Shown in pieces: positions 37,922-51,836 of a DNA stretch of 64,000 nt. The position numbers and the translations under genes are program-made. The DNA lies in the NCBI GenBank assembly GCA_037975125.1, contig CM075851.1, forward strand, positions 74,627,487-74,691,486, read 5' to 3'. The notes below the pieces were generated by a model. That model was given only the letters and a program-made list of their open reading frames with translations, searched no databases and was not told the DNA's origin. Source of the stretch: Latrodectus hesperus (Eukaryota; Arthropoda; Arachnida; Araneae; Theridiidae). How positions within the stretch are numbered: position 1 is the stretch's first letter; every line of letters starts with the position of its first letter.

Positions 37922-38739
37922 CGAATTCATCTATATATAAAAAAGAAATTTTTTTCACATATTGAACAACCAATAATTTTGACCCAGATAATAGTGTTTA
38001 AGATACAACTTTACAGCCAAAAATTGTTATATGGTTATTTAAATTAACCACCCCTTACTTCGTATCGGCAAGATTCATCATAAACAGTGGACAATACACA
38101 AATCGGAAAATTTACAAGCTCCCACTGTTGCACTACGAGTTAAAAAGAAAAAGGAAACTTAAATCTTTTGTTGTTCAATTGTTTCTGGAATTGAATTTAT
38201 AACCTTCCACTCCGTGAAACACATCCTCTACTAGAGTATAATAAGCCTCAAACTAAAATAGGAGGGATAAAAAATTACAGCATATAGATATTTTTGTAAA
38301 CATTAAAATTCTTATTATCATAAAATGAAAATTAAACTCCTAACCGAATTTCCCTATTTCAGTAAAATGGTATTTGGTGTAATTTCATTCAAGCGAATAC
38401 AATGTATGCAAAAGTGTTAATATTTCCGTGAAATGACCGTTAACAAATATGAGCGATCTGACAATTTATTATAATGAACAATATTTGATAGTTTTACAAA
38501 TAGGATTGTGAAGGAATGTAACTGAATTAATAATTAATTTATAGTGGTATTATTTTGAACTAATTCACGCGTTTGTAATTCAAAAATTATTAATCAATAG
38601 TCTGAGATAAAGAAGAAAATAAAACTAACTGTGACCAACGACCTCAATACTCAACAAATTATTGTATAGCCCAACGAAAACGGACACGTAAAAGTATTTT
38701 TTTCAATGTTTTCTGTCTTAAAAGTTTAGAGAAAACACT

Positions 38740-38965
38740 TTTTATCTCACAGTTCAATTACGGAGTCTGCTACCTCTGTGAACCCAAGAAGATAAGGGTT
38801 CACGAGGAGCTGGTTCAAGGTTAAGCCGAGATGGAGAGTGTGTGTGGCTGTAGGAAGGCTATTAGGAACGTCAAGTATCACGACAAGGGTCTGGCAGAGA
38901 AAGGAAAATTTGCGCTACACTCAAGCGGGTGGAATGCCCTAACAGCCGAATTTTTTTACAATAAA
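38740..38965. other. Unexplained GC-richer segment
   Basis: From ACGGAGTCTGCTACCTCTG to GGTGGAATGCCCTAAC the composition is balanced. GAACCC and GGGTTC flank AAGAAGATAA as a small hairpin near 38780. There is no long frame and no A/B box pair. It may be an old mobile element. Confidence 0.4.
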
Positions 38966-39847
38966 AGTCGTTTTCCTAGCTTTAGTTACATATAAGGTTT
39001 GACAAATTTATTACGATTCTACCGGCAACATTTTCGTTACATTAATAACTTGAAGTTGATTTCTCTGCAATTTAATGGAATCCAATCTGTAATAATTCAA
39101 TTTAAATGTATTGCATTTTCGTGGTTTGTTATTAATACAACTTAGAATTATTATATAAATTGTTGTTAAAGAGATATTCAAATCCTATAATAACATAAAA
39201 TCTTCCTAAAAGAAGTTCAAAAATTGGGTGGAAGTTCAGAAAATTGTCATCTGAAGTTTAAAAAAAGTGCTTCTTTAATTGAATAAATTAGATTTTATTT
39301 TCTTATAAAAATATTTAATTGATATCTACGTTATCAACCATGCTTTCGAAGTATAATTTATTATAATTAAATTAGCGTAATCTTAATACAGGTGCTAGAA
39401 GAATTTACTGCAGAAAGATGCCAATCTCGTATTTCAAAACTTATGGGTTCAATGCTTGAACAAGTTGAATGACATTCTGCTTAAGTTCCATGCGCACATA
39501 CATGGATTTCGTTGGCTCTGATGATTCTTTTATGATATAATATAGGAGTTTGTCGGAGAGAAAGTTTCATTTCACATGGGTTCACGTTTTCACTTGATCA
39601 TGTCCGTGACAAAAGAAATAGGAAAACGAACAAACATAATGTAAATTATAAAATGTTGACTTAAAGTATTCTTATGAATAAATATAACAAATGTGTAACG
39701 CTGTATCAACCGTAAAACATAACAATCTAAAAAGGGAATGTCAAGTTAGAACAAAAATTGATCTAAAACTTCCTAGTAAAACGTCAGTAATATAGCCTTA
39801 ACCATTTTTATGAAATATAGCCTTGTGAGAGAGGGAATATAAAACAA

Positions 39848-39876
39848 TTTTCTCTGTAATTATATTACAGAGAAAA
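39848..39876. repeat. Perfect 13-bp inverted repeat (hairpin)
   Basis: TTTTCTCTGTAAT at 39848-39860 pairs with ATTACAGAGAAAA at 39864-39876 around a 3-base loop. Confidence 0.93.
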
Positions 39877-40826
39877 AGTTTTGGCCTGTATTCATAAGCA
39901 ATATTTAAATTCTATATTCACATGTAGTATTCTATATAGATTGTAGTATCCTATATATACATGATTAATAGTTTTTTACCATTTCCTTTAACCTGATGAA
40001 ACATGTAATAGATGCAAAAGAACAGCAGCTATATCTAGAGTGTACCAATATTAGCAAGAATTTTTCTTAGAACAGTTTATATCGATGCCTTTTTCATCGC
40101 TTTATCCCTGATTAATGCAGCAGGCATACAGACCAATAGAAACCTGTATAAGTATTAGAAGTAATTTCGATGAAATGTACTTTTATGGAACAGGAGGCAT
40201 TAATTACAAAGCTCTTTAAAACTAATTTTTCCCAGTGAAATACATATAGAATGCCAAGAAATTAAAGCCAAATAACTAATATTTGTAATAACTTTGCTTC
40301 AATATTCTTTTTTAGAACATGATACACTGACGCACAAATTTTTGTATTACTTTTTCTTCGTAAAATACGAAATGAATGCACTTAAATTACAACCATTCTT
40401 GTTTGCTCTAACATTCGAAAGAACTTCATAAGAATATTCTTTTTAGAATAAAACATATTAATACAGATGATTTCTTATTAATTTTTTCCCTGTTAAAGTT
40501 TATACTGAATGTTGTTATGCTATGAACAATTACTCGTTCTTACTCAACAATTTTCATTTAAAATGGCTCACGAAAATTTAATAATGCCTACAACATTGTG
40601 TAAAGAGGTCAAAGTTGCCTTTTATACACATAACTGAACCCACAACATCGAATTAACAACATAGCATTCCTTTTTATGCAAATTCGTGATGTTGATTGCA
40701 GAGCCAGTTTAGGAATGTAATATCTAACATATTCAATTAAATCTTGTTTGTTCGTGTTCTCTAATATTCTTCGCCACGTTGTTCTGACATTAGTAAATTA
40801 AAGAATTTGATACAGTATGACTAAAA

Positions 40827-40827
40827 T

Positions 40828-40904
<77 letters not shown>
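40827..40904. repeat. (TA)n microsatellite
   Basis: About 78 bp with one AA interruption near 40839. Confidence 0.95.
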
Positions 40905-40907
<3 letters not shown>

Positions 40908-43103
40908 TTTAAATAAGGCTTAGATTTTATCCTAAATATATTAGTTCTTTTTTTATTTTTTATATAGATTATTAATTTGAAGACTGAATTTTGACTTTCA
41001 CTTTTTCATTAGCAATTTTTAAAAAATTTTGAGTACATATATATCATTATTGATAAATATATTTTTATTTATTATTAAATAAAGCAAGGAAGATATTTTG
41101 TGATTTGTACTCAAGTTCGTCCGCTTATTGTACTTTGTCTGTTTATTTATGTTCTTTCGGCATGAGATTAAACTGACCAGAATCTTCGAAAAGATATTTA
41201 AAATTCTATAACATCTTTCTCATCGAAGTTAAACTCACGAATTGATGAAATAATAATAAAACTTGTGCCCTTTAAAAACTACGTGTTTAACTCGCAAAAT
41301 GTAAAATTTGCGCCACTATTTAGCTGTAAAATTTCTACATACCTTTAGCTGAAAGTTAGGTGATAGGATTAATACCCTGCTATTAGACGGCGCATCTAAT
41401 GAATTTGAAAATTCCATTTAGATTTATTGCCGCATTAAGTTAAAAATATACTTTCGAAGAAATTGGTTTCATTCCCAAAGTATGATCGACCTTCGAAAAT
41501 TGTGCAAGTCCTTTCTTCCACCTTATTTCTTACCAAAATTGACGCCCATATAATCAGCCATGAAAAATTCAAGGGTATGCAGCTTTCGCTTCGATAATAT
41601 TTCAATCGTAATTAATTTTCCAATTCCAGAGTAATGCATTTATAATACAATTCTTTGTTAATGTTGATTTTCTAGATCTTACATTGCACACAACAATGAT
41701 TCTCTAACCAATAAGTCTTTTTAAAATCTACTTAAAATAAGGTTCTGTTATTTTTTGGTCCGATGTTGTAGCTTTTCCTTTTAGTTCGTTATATCCATGT
41801 CTGGAAAATATACTAAAATGTTATAGTTTCAAACCAATTTATTCATTCATTTTTCTATTTTCTTCAACTTCTGTTGATAGTTTCCTAAAGAAAACAGTTG
41901 AATTAGTAAGAAAAATGAGTACCAAGCCAAGGTCACTACGCCAGTCGAATACTTTAATTTTATCTAATCATGGCATAATATCCCCTCTAGCGCATATTAA
42001 GAAAACTTAGAATATGACTGCCAGATCAGTTGTCGATCTCATCATTTAAACGTGATTTTGGAATAACAGGCACTAAATTCAGAGTTTTTAAGAATATCGC
42101 AAAAACCGCTATTAACAATTCAACAAATTAATCAAATCCAGGGGAAAAATAATAAAAAAATATTTTAAAACAAATACAATCATGTGAGTTTATTTAAAGT
42201 AATTTTTTTTTGGAAAACATAACAATCGTAGGAAAACAGCCTTTACTAATTGTTTTTAAATTTGTTATAGAAAAGGATACTATATAGAATCATGAAAAAG
42301 AAGGTGAAAACTGTAACTTCATCGATGTAATTATTCTGCTTACTGTTCGAAATAACATTATCAATAAATATGTCCATATTTCAATGCAATAACTATAAGT
42401 TAGAGAATTATATATTTTAAATTACTAATATATAAGTCATTATATTCACAAAATCAATAATAACTTTTTGCGGCTTTATTATAGCTAACTATGAAATACC
42501 AAAACAAATGTTTTTGTAGTTTTAATACTTTATTTCAGAAAAACTTGAAATTTTATTAATGTGCTTAAAATTTAGTATCATTCGTCACCTGAGCTACATA
42601 GTAGCAACACCTTCGCAGTTATACCAAACCATATATTTCAAAACTGTTCATTGTAATTGCTCTCTGGAAAACATGGGGTTGAAAAGATAGTCCTTATTCG
42701 ATGAAAAGTATCTCAATAAAATTACTTGAGATAAAATGCTCATTAAAAACGAAAACCCGTTAATCTGAGTGTTTTCTTCCGTTAAACGATGTTTCGATTT
42801 TTGTAAGCTAATGATAATGTAGTACTACTTACTTTGTATAACACAGCTAACTTGTGTACTTAAATGTGAGAGAAATAAAATAGATATTCAACAGAAACTT
42901 ATAGCATATTGAAAACATTGTCTGAATTTTATGCTTTTTTTGATCACGTGGTAAATAAAAATCGTAGCTTTGATCGTTGTAGTAAGAAATATAATCGGTT
43001 ATTTAGTGTGAAATAATTATAAATTTTTAAATATCAAAAACTTAAATTCATAAAATCAAATTTATTCAAGATTTCTTACCCATAACCATTCTATAAGCAT
43101 ATT

Positions 43104-43147
43104 GAAGTCATTTCTCAACAGTGATGAAGTCATTTCTCAACAGTGAT
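43104..43147 (+). repeat. Perfect 22-bp tandem duplication
   Basis: GAAGTCATTTCTCAACAGTG plus AT occurs twice, back to back, with no mismatch. It probably arose by recent replication slippage. Confidence 0.92.
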
Positions 43148-43644
43148 GAAATTAAACTTCGTGTGTTTTTGCAACTTACACAAACTTCAAGAAAAATTAC
43201 AAAACTCTTCCTCAATATTTGTATTTTAAATAAAGACAATTCTATGTGCATATAAATATCCTTTCATTCAGTTAGAAAAAGAGGATCAATACTTATATCT
43301 CTCTCGCTTTTAATTTATGAAATATAAAATAATTAAACTGAATGTGGAAAAAATAAATTATCTAATGTAATTGATAGTGGTTAAGTTTGCTTAGGTATTA
43401 ATAAAATTTTAAAGTTATATTGTTACCAACCTTTGTATTTCAGGCAAGTAAGAAATGTATCTAGATAAGTTATAAAAAATATTGATTTTAGCTGATAATA
43501 TTTTTAATTAAAAAATCATGATGCATTTTTATTTTATTCATATCACAATTCATGTTATTTTTCAATTTAAATAAAAATTTAAACTGTTCAAAATTAAATG
43601 CAATCTTTACAAAATTTAGATGGCATTTCTTTTTATCACAACTC

Positions 43645-43730
43645 GATTGTGTTGGCTTGGTTGGGAAAGATTTCCTTCGAAAAAGTAGTGAGTTCGATTC
43701 CTGATTTTAAGGAGAATAGGGCACGTTAAA
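43645..43730 (+). mobile_element. Possible tRNA-derived SINE head
   Basis: TTGGCTTGGTTGGGAAAG (A-box-like) is followed by GAGTTCGATTCC (exact B box) at suitable spacing. The remaining body shows no match to other copies in the window. Confidence 0.4.
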
Positions 43731-44879
43731 TATAATTTAATAGTTGCAATGTGTTCTAAATGAATTGATACTTTTGAAGCTAGCAGGTCACGTCTTGGTG
43801 GTCGTCTATTTGGTTCTTGTTTCTAAATTACGAAGACTTAACACCTTTCCCTAAAATATCCATGGATTGAATCAATTCGGAAAAGTTTCTTTTGTTCTCA
43901 ATGTGAGATATAAGCACAAAGTTTGCATAAAGCTCTAAAATCAATTGCCTATTTTTTATTGCAATTTTTACTGATGGCTTATAATTGCAATTTTTATGTG
44001 TACTTTTCTTCTAGAGTTTTATTTAATTTATGATAATGAGCCATGTTAGATTATTTCCATTTAAATGAAACATTTGTCTTTCATCATTTGATTTATATAG
44101 TTCTCATACAATATAGGTTTAACGAAATAATCCTGCTGTTAACAGTAAAAATTTGAAATGTGTTATCCGACTGGTTCAAATATCAGGAAAGATATTGAAA
44201 ATCTTACGCTCATTTATATTTTCCAAGCAACCAAGCGTTCAGTTTAGAAAGTCATTTCAATTGAAAAATTTTATTTGAATATTAATCCATAATATTAAAT
44301 TTGTAGGTCTTGTTAATCTTAAATTTTACCTGGTTATTTATATCTTAGCATATTAAGGTTATATATTTTGCTTCTCTTTGTATTTTCTTGAAGAAGACAG
44401 GATTACTTATTTCAATATTCGAAAATTAGAGGTTTGGACTTTTTTAAAACATTAAATAAAGTATTCAATTATTTTGAGAGTATTATTTTTAATTTCATGA
44501 TTGCAGTTAATAATGTTCATTAATAGAAAAAGTATTGACATTTGAAAGTGCTTAAAGGATCAGAGAAGCCTTTTAAAATACAACTGATATAAAATTTAAG
44601 AAAAAAGTGAAACGAATTAGAGGAATCTAATATATTGTACAGATTAAATAGGTACTTCTGAATATTTGTTAATTTATTTGTCACTTTTTAAAATTATTGC
44701 TAAGAACAACAATTGATATCATGAACATAAAAAAAAATAATTTTATTACTTAACTATTATGTTAATTATTCTGACTCAACCTATGTAATTTTGTCCTTTA
44801 TTATATTTATCATGTTTTCTCAAATAAGTTCTAAATTTTTGTTTGAAGAAGAATAGCAGTTTTCTTTTATTTATCCAAA

Positions 44880-45345
44880 TCTGACAGCAGTAGAGGTAGT
44901 TTCAAAGCAGTTCTCTATTTTGACCCGTCAAACACTCGACAGTGCATCCAAAACCGCTAGTTGCAACAAAAACAGATCACGAAGCAATAACTTCTATGCG
45001 CTACACAAACTTCATTATTATTACTTTCCTAACGAGTCATCGTGACTGCAACCGTACCGCCCAAGGCCCTTCTTGGCGCGAAAAAGCAGAATCCCATTCA
45101 CGAGCATGCGAAGCCATGGCGAAAGTTATTCCTTTCGGAATTCCTTTTACATATGTATAGCAAGAGGATGAGGAATTACATCACATAACTCGCGTGAACC
45201 TGAAATGCAGCATTTTTGCAGCCCCCTTACAGCTTCTCTTCTCCCCCTTCTCCATTCAGAATTAGGCAACTGCTCGGCTGCAATTCTACATCATTAGTGG
45301 TCACCGCTGGGTCCTCATATAAATCGAGCTTAATAAGTAATTAAT
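44880..45345. promoter_or_regulatory. CpG-rich island with E2F-like site and TATA-like motif
   Basis: This stretch stands out from AT-rich neighbours by GC and CpG content. It contains TTGGCGCGAAAA (45073-45084), which fits the E2F consensus, and a TATAAA (45318-45323) about 240 bp downstream, after a pyrimidine-rich tract. That arrangement could be a promoter or enhancer reading to the right. No recognisable exon follows; open frames at 44942-45160 and 45747-46007 resemble nothing known to me. A decayed transposon is the main alternative. Confidence 0.35.
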
Positions 45346-47507
45346 TTTTTCTTCTGATTTACCTCGTGTTCTCGTTATGATTCTTTGAATTGAAGGCATG
45401 CATGCTTAATTAAAGTGTTGTGAAATGTTTGTGATTATTTCGAAGCGGTTTGTTTGACAACACCATTTTCTGAGTTAACTTTTAGTGGATATTTTTTGTT
45501 CTTTTGTATAGTTTACCAGGAAATTTTGAAGGAAAATGCTAGTTTTTTCAACATACCACAAAATCAATGAAATAAAACAAAACGCTGTGCATATATTATC
45601 TGATTTTGAAAGTCATGATAGTTTAATAATCTTTTCATTTATTATTATAATTGCGCATATATGCATAATAATACACTATACATAATAATAGGATATTTTC
45701 CAACGGAAAAAAATTACAATATTTAATATTAAGATCTCTTAAGCATATGTTGACAGAATTTTTAAATCCACGTTTCCATATTTTTAAATCAAATATAAAC
45801 TTTAAGGATATGTCTATTTTCGAAATTGTTTTACATCTATTTATATTAGTTTTGGTGTTAGCAACAAATGATTCCTTTTTGCAACTTATTAATACCAAAA
45901 TCGATATTGATCAAATCGAAGGTTGTAGTTTTGATATGACGAGTCTTCACGAGCATAAATTTTTCGTATTAAACAAATATTTACATAAGAATATACTAAG
46001 CAATTAATTTAATTAAATGGAAAACGCGATAATGTTTTTTTTATATAACATTAGTAGCATGTATATTTTCCCTATATATTGTTATATAAATGTATTTAAT
46101 ATTATTATTGTTATTATACCTATAATTTATTATCTATCTTCTGTAATCAATCAAGATTACATCTCATTCTTAGACAATATTAATATAATTTCATACATCA
46201 ATATTATCTAATGTGAGGTTTTTTTAGTCAAATATAATTTCATTATATTTTATTGCTAATGACATATACGAGACAGTTCAGTAATAAATGTATTTTTTTT
46301 TTTTTAGTTTCTAAAATGCCAATTTTTTATCTTTTGAAATAGCAGTCTAATAAACGTCAAAGTTTATTCCTGCATCATCATAATTAATGAAATTATTTCT
46401 ATCACATTTTGTTGTTAAGTAATTTTAGACTCCTTGTTTATTACTTATTTACTAATTTTTTAAAAAAACTTATGACGTTTCCGTTGAAATTATTCCGTAT
46501 GCGATATGAACAGTATAATTCATAAACTGGTAATTTAAAAGAGAATTTCAGTTTATCTTCCAGCAAAAAAAATATAAGGTTTTATTTGTAGTAATTTTTA
46601 CACATATCGCGCGTTGTGGTTTATAGTTCTTATCACTTTTATAAATGAAGTCTCAAATTTGCTAATTTAGTTTGTGAATTTTAAAAGAATTACATTAAAA
46701 TACATCTAAAAATATTTGTGATACGAATTTATTTAAAATTTATATGAACTCTTTTTCTTTGCTTGAAAATAGAGTTTCGGATTATCTCATTGTTGTCTAA
46801 TAGGTGAAAGATACGAGACAGTTATGAATTCGTCAGCAATTTTATCACGCTGCGGTATTTAAAAACCCATTTTTCTTTATTTTTTCCTTATGTCCCAATT
46901 GGCTTGAATCTGTAGAAAGGCAGGAATTATCAGAATCACTGATGATCTAAAAATTACGTCCAAAATCAAATAATTTAAATCTAAAAATTTTATCTAAAAA
47001 TTGCGTCCAGATTGCATACATTTTACAAAGGTAGCAGGTAAAATTAATTAATTACTAAAGAGCTCCAATTCTCCTTAAGTTTTTAAACATTAAACAGTTC
47101 AGCATTATCATTTTTCCTTTGTTAATTTTTGTTGGAGTAGTGGATGTCTTTATATCATGTACAGAAGAATGCTGATTACATACCTAAACCAGTTTTGGGC
47201 ATTCGAATAGACAAAGCTAATATATTTTAAAATTTCAGCCTTATATTGTGGAAATACAGTGAAAGTTTCGAGCAATATATGCTAACTCAAGTCTTAATTT
47301 TTTTCTCCAGTTGAAAGTTCAAAATTGTATGAGACTGTGTTCATCGATCCTAGAGAAGCAACAAACAAACAGACGGACTCATATTGTTCTTGCATTTCGA
47401 CTTAAAGCTAAACATATTTTGTGTGTAATAGCTACGAAGTCCAAGTGTCTACCATCGGATTTTTTAACTCTTAAGATAGTCACTCAAATGTCACTACCGC
47501 ATATTTT

Positions 47508-47510
<3 letters not shown>

Positions 47511-47586
<76 letters not shown>
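47511..47586. repeat. (TA)n microsatellite
   Basis: Pure TA array of about 76 bp. Confidence 0.97.
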
Positions 47587-47588
<2 letters not shown>

Positions 47589-47988
47589 TCTAAAAAATAC
47601 GAAATTTAGAGAAACACATTGAAATATGAAAAGGGAAATATTTAACTGATCTATATTGGAGTAAATAGCACAGTTTAAAATGCGGTATGGCATGTTAATC
47701 GGACAATGGAAGTATAAAAATAATCTGTGAAAATATAGTTTATTATCGAATGCCATTGTTCGTTCATTCTTTTAGAAAACAATGTTAATAATTAATGTTA
47801 TCCTTAATATAAAGTAAATTCTAAATATTGTATCTTGTAAATTAATGATCATTAAGTTTAATATTATCAGTAATAGCATTTATGTTATTAAAAAAATATT
47901 TTATAATTAATTAATACTATTTCATTATAACAAATAATTTTTATGACTTTTCATATGCTACCACAAAGCAGATATATACCTATATCTA

Positions 47989-48153
<165 letters not shown>

Positions 48154-48655
48154 TTACTTTAAGATGAGAAATAATTGCCATATTTTACACTTTGCTTGAA
48201 AACACCGGGTATTTTATATATTATATTTTTCGATGAGTAGTAAGCAATTTATAAGAATCTGTAATTAAAAACGGTATATTTTTAATCAGATATTCATAAT
48301 TGAACTGGTAGAAGAAATTCCTTGAATGTTTGTTTTGATAATCAAAACAAAAATTTTAGAAATTAAGGCATTTTCACTCTGATTAACGAAACAGATTCTA
48401 ATTTGATTAGCATAAAGGAAAACAACAATGGAGATAAAAAGACAACGTTACTTTTGGAAGCATTTTTTTTCAAAATAACAATTCTGTATGAAAAGTATGA
48501 ACAGAATAGGCAGAAGAAAGAAAAATAAATCTCTGATTCTGATAAGAAAGAATGGAAAGCTACTTTGCGTTTGAGTGATAATAAATCCAGTTTCCAAAAG
48601 TGCACTTCTGTAGAGCCTCCACGATTTGAAGAGCTTTTAAGAAATCGGAATGCAC

Positions 48656-48669
48656 CCAGAAGAGGGCGC
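48656..48669 (+). promoter_or_regulatory. CTCF-like binding motif
   Basis: CCAGAAGAGGGCGC fits 13 of 14 positions of the CTCF core CCASYAGRKGGCRS. It lies in otherwise AT-rich non-coding DNA. Confidence 0.4.
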
Positions 48670-49375
48670 TCTTCAACTTTATTTTTTTTTAATCAGAGAG
48701 TGGCATCAAGTGCTATGTTGTGAGTTAAAATTCTAGTAATAATACAAAAGGATAGTACAAAACTCCTATGAAAGAAAAATAAACTAATTTTAACTAATTA
48801 TAATAGGACAATATTATGAATAGTAATTTAAAAATCAATAATTTGTAAATGTCTAACATAAATAAAACATTTAGTTCAGGAAATGTCTACACTAAGAAAA
48901 ATATTGAAGGTCAGGAATAAACAACAGTATTTGTTTTGTTTTTATAAATTACATTGTATAATCTGTAGCAATTTTTTTCTGCTAATTTCAAATTTCGTTT
49001 CTCTACCCATAATACAAGTACTTTTGCAAAAAATAAAGTTATTTACAAAATTTTTAATAAATAAACGCTTATGACGTTTCTATTGACATTACATTTTTTA
49101 TTTACACTTGAACTATCCAAATTAATTTTTATATCTTACGTTCTACAAATCTTTCATATGGAAATTTTAGTATAATTTTTATATTTATTAATTTAGGTTT
49201 AGTAGTTTTATTGTTAAAGTAAAATATCCGCTGTTGTATATAGTCAATCAGGTTATTAAATATCTCATTTGTATTGAAATATTGTAGTATTTTTTGTGGC
49301 AAACTACATTCATATTTCTTTCAATGGTAATTAAAGTAGAAATATATATAATAAGATTTTAACGAATCATTAGAT

Positions 49376-49637
49376 GCCCTCCCTGTCTTGTGGTCAGAGT
49401 GACTGAATGCTGACAGGGAGGTCCTGGGTTCGAATCCAGGTTTAGGCATGGATGTTCTCTCCTGTCTTTGTCCTTTCCTTGTGTCAATGAGTTGTGAATG
49501 GTTGCCTATCCTGTAAATGGGAACCTATTGCATGTGTATATTTTGAGGACTCCACACCAAATAACGGTTCAGTTGGAAAAGAGGAGCAGCGTACCTTATA
49601 TTACAAGCCTAGTTGCACAAGACAACAAAAATTAATC
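49376..49637 (+). mobile_element. tRNA-derived SINE family D
   Basis: A tRNA-like head begins GCCCTCCCTGTCTTGTGGTC and has an exact B box GGTTCGAATCC. Its T-arm stem CCTGG/CCAGG pairs perfectly. A body of about 190 bp and an ACAAGACAACAAAAA tail follow. The extra non-tRNA body and tail argue for a SINE rather than a tRNA gene. Only a weak AATCAT repeat was seen at the two ends, so the limits are approximate. Confidence 0.75.
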
Positions 49638-51618
49638 ATCAAAATAGCGCATTTCATTTTTTAAGAATTTTCACTTTGTAAATTTTCTATAAAGTAATAT
49701 AATTTGATCTTCCTGTGAAGCAATTATTTCTACAGGTTAATGTCTTGGATTTTGGAACTAACAAATGCCTGATTTTTTCAAGATTTATAAAAGCGAATTC
49801 TTATGAATCGTAATATTATAACCAGTCTAAGAATTGCAATATATTTTAAATAACACTTGAAAAGTAAATTAATTATTGCATTCTCAATTTTTAATCTAAG
49901 TTTTCAAAGATATTGAAGTAATTATACCTATTATATCTTTTATTTCTTTTTATTTTTCTTTGTTCACAAATCATAGATATGAATAATTATTTAGGGGCTT
50001 TAAATTGTTTACCTTACGCTGAAATTCATAACATTCAATATGATTTCCCCCCACTACCATAACTTCCACATTCAAGATAGTCTTCTTTTAATAAATTATT
50101 ACAAATTCTGGGTATTTTTTATTTACAGCACATAATTTTGCATAATTACTAATTATTTTTTCAAAATTTCTATTTCACCTTCCAAATAGGAGACCTTGAG
50201 TCTAATTTACTATTCAAAATATGTAGAAATTTTTTCTGTACCATTATTACGAACAATAAACAATAAATATGCTTGGTGATTAATGTTTTTTCTTTTCTTC
50301 AAATCAGTGATGTGATAGAAGCTATTTAACTTAAACTAGTTTTGATTAAAAAAATTGGAAAGTGGACTAACAATTTGGATTCACCGTAACAAATAAGTTA
50401 AAAATTCTAAGAGTTTCAGTAAAAAATATGTTTAATAAAAATACCATGAAAAACTTTATAATATTGAAACAATTATATATAGTTTTTCATAGCTTTACAT
50501 AAATAAATATAAATTTATTCAAACTCCAAATATACCAGTTCTATGCGTTTATCATTTTACTTATGAAAATATGAATTCTTTGTATCATAGAAGAATTATA
50601 TCATGAGAAAATGTTGTTAGTCTAAATACATTTTTTGACATACCTGATAGAAGAATTTCGTAATTTTGAAGTTCAGTCACCGACTAAAATCAATTTTTGA
50701 TCAGTCTCTCCTACTTGCAAAAATTTTTAAAATACTGCCAAAACATATTTGGATGTTAATGATATATCAGGAAACACGTTTAAAGTAACATTTTCCCTAA
50801 TATGTAAATAACTTGAGAAATCTTTAGAAAATTAATGAAATAATGCAAATTTTTGTATAACTTATATTCTCTATCATTATTGGATCTGAGTTAAGCATTT
50901 ACTCGAAAGAAACTTGATCTATTTATAACTCTATTTATATACGCGCAAATATTTTCACAGGGCTTTAAAGGATTACATTTAAATGATCTTAGATCGAGCA
51001 TTATATACTTCTTTTTAAGCTAACTTTACAGCTGGGTCAATAAATCTCAGAACAAAGCTGCTAATAAATCCACAGGAACCACTCCTCCTTGACGCCTGGT
51101 AGTCCTTTGCTAATTTATGAATCTTTTCTTCCCAGTGAATTTGGCTTTTTTTTAAAAATAGCATGTATCTCGTTCGTTTGTTTGAACTGCAGATAAAACC
51201 ATTCTTAGAAAAAAAAGGTCCTTCAAAAGCAGATACGTTATGTAAGAGGTGATTACTGTCAAGTTTAATCTGAATAAATACAATATGGTTACTTTATAAT
51301 GAAGCTTCTTTACAGCGAAATTCAAATAAGAATATTCTGCACGTAGTCAAGTAAACTACTTCTTTATTATGAATATTTTCAGGAGTTTTTTCTTTTTTGA
51401 ATTCATTTTCATATTTTTTAAAAGATCTGACCTAATCTGAGCAATCAGATCTTTCAGAGACGTTGTTTAATATATAATAAACACATAACAGCCAGGAAAT
51501 CAAAGCTGTAAAGCAGAAATAGAAAATTTTCTAAAGGGTACATATACAGCGTCAAAGGATTAGACAATGAACAAGATAAATTCATTCTGGATTTGAATAC
51601 TGATATGAGAATATTGAA

Positions 51619-51836
51619 AACTAAACTCAGTGGCACGACATCACATATTGTAGTTCAAGGCATACACAGTGCCTATATTTAGTTTCATGACCGAGGGTCA
51701 AAGGGTAAGAAGCATATATCTCGGTTAATGTGAAACCCCCATTGTTTAATTCCCAAGCATGCTTGGCATTGAATTTTCTGAAGGTAAGAAAGTCTGAGTC
51801 AACCTTGCCCAGTCCGAGGATTAAACATCGAACTTG
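51619..51836 (-). mobile_element. SINE family A, copy 2 (old, 5'-truncated)
   Basis: The reverse complement of the 11.2-kb SINE aligns across this interval. Shared anchors are TTTCATGACCGAGGG, CCCAAGCATGCTTGG (CCTAAGCATGCTTGG in copy 1), CTGAGT and CCCAGTCCGAGGAT, ending at the decayed B box (ATTAAACATCGAAC). The tRNA A-box part is missing. TTGAAAA on both sides (51614-51620 and 51834-51840) is a possible short target duplication. Confidence 0.75.

Larger units (their letters stand above)
36660..44879. other. AT-rich non-coding DNA
   Basis: Apart from the items listed separately (poly-A, 38.8-kb segment, hairpin, TA array, 22-bp duplication, possible SINE head) nothing is supported. No open frame above about 60 codons is present, which is low even for AT-rich DNA. 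Confidence 0.55.

Noticed and set aside
45635..46211. Cluster of 64-87 codon frames downstream of the CpG-rich island
   Set aside because: Overlapping frames on both strands, dominated by Ile, Phe, Asn and Tyr, with no domain or splice pattern. Not called as exons, though they would be the first place to look if the island proves to be a promoter.
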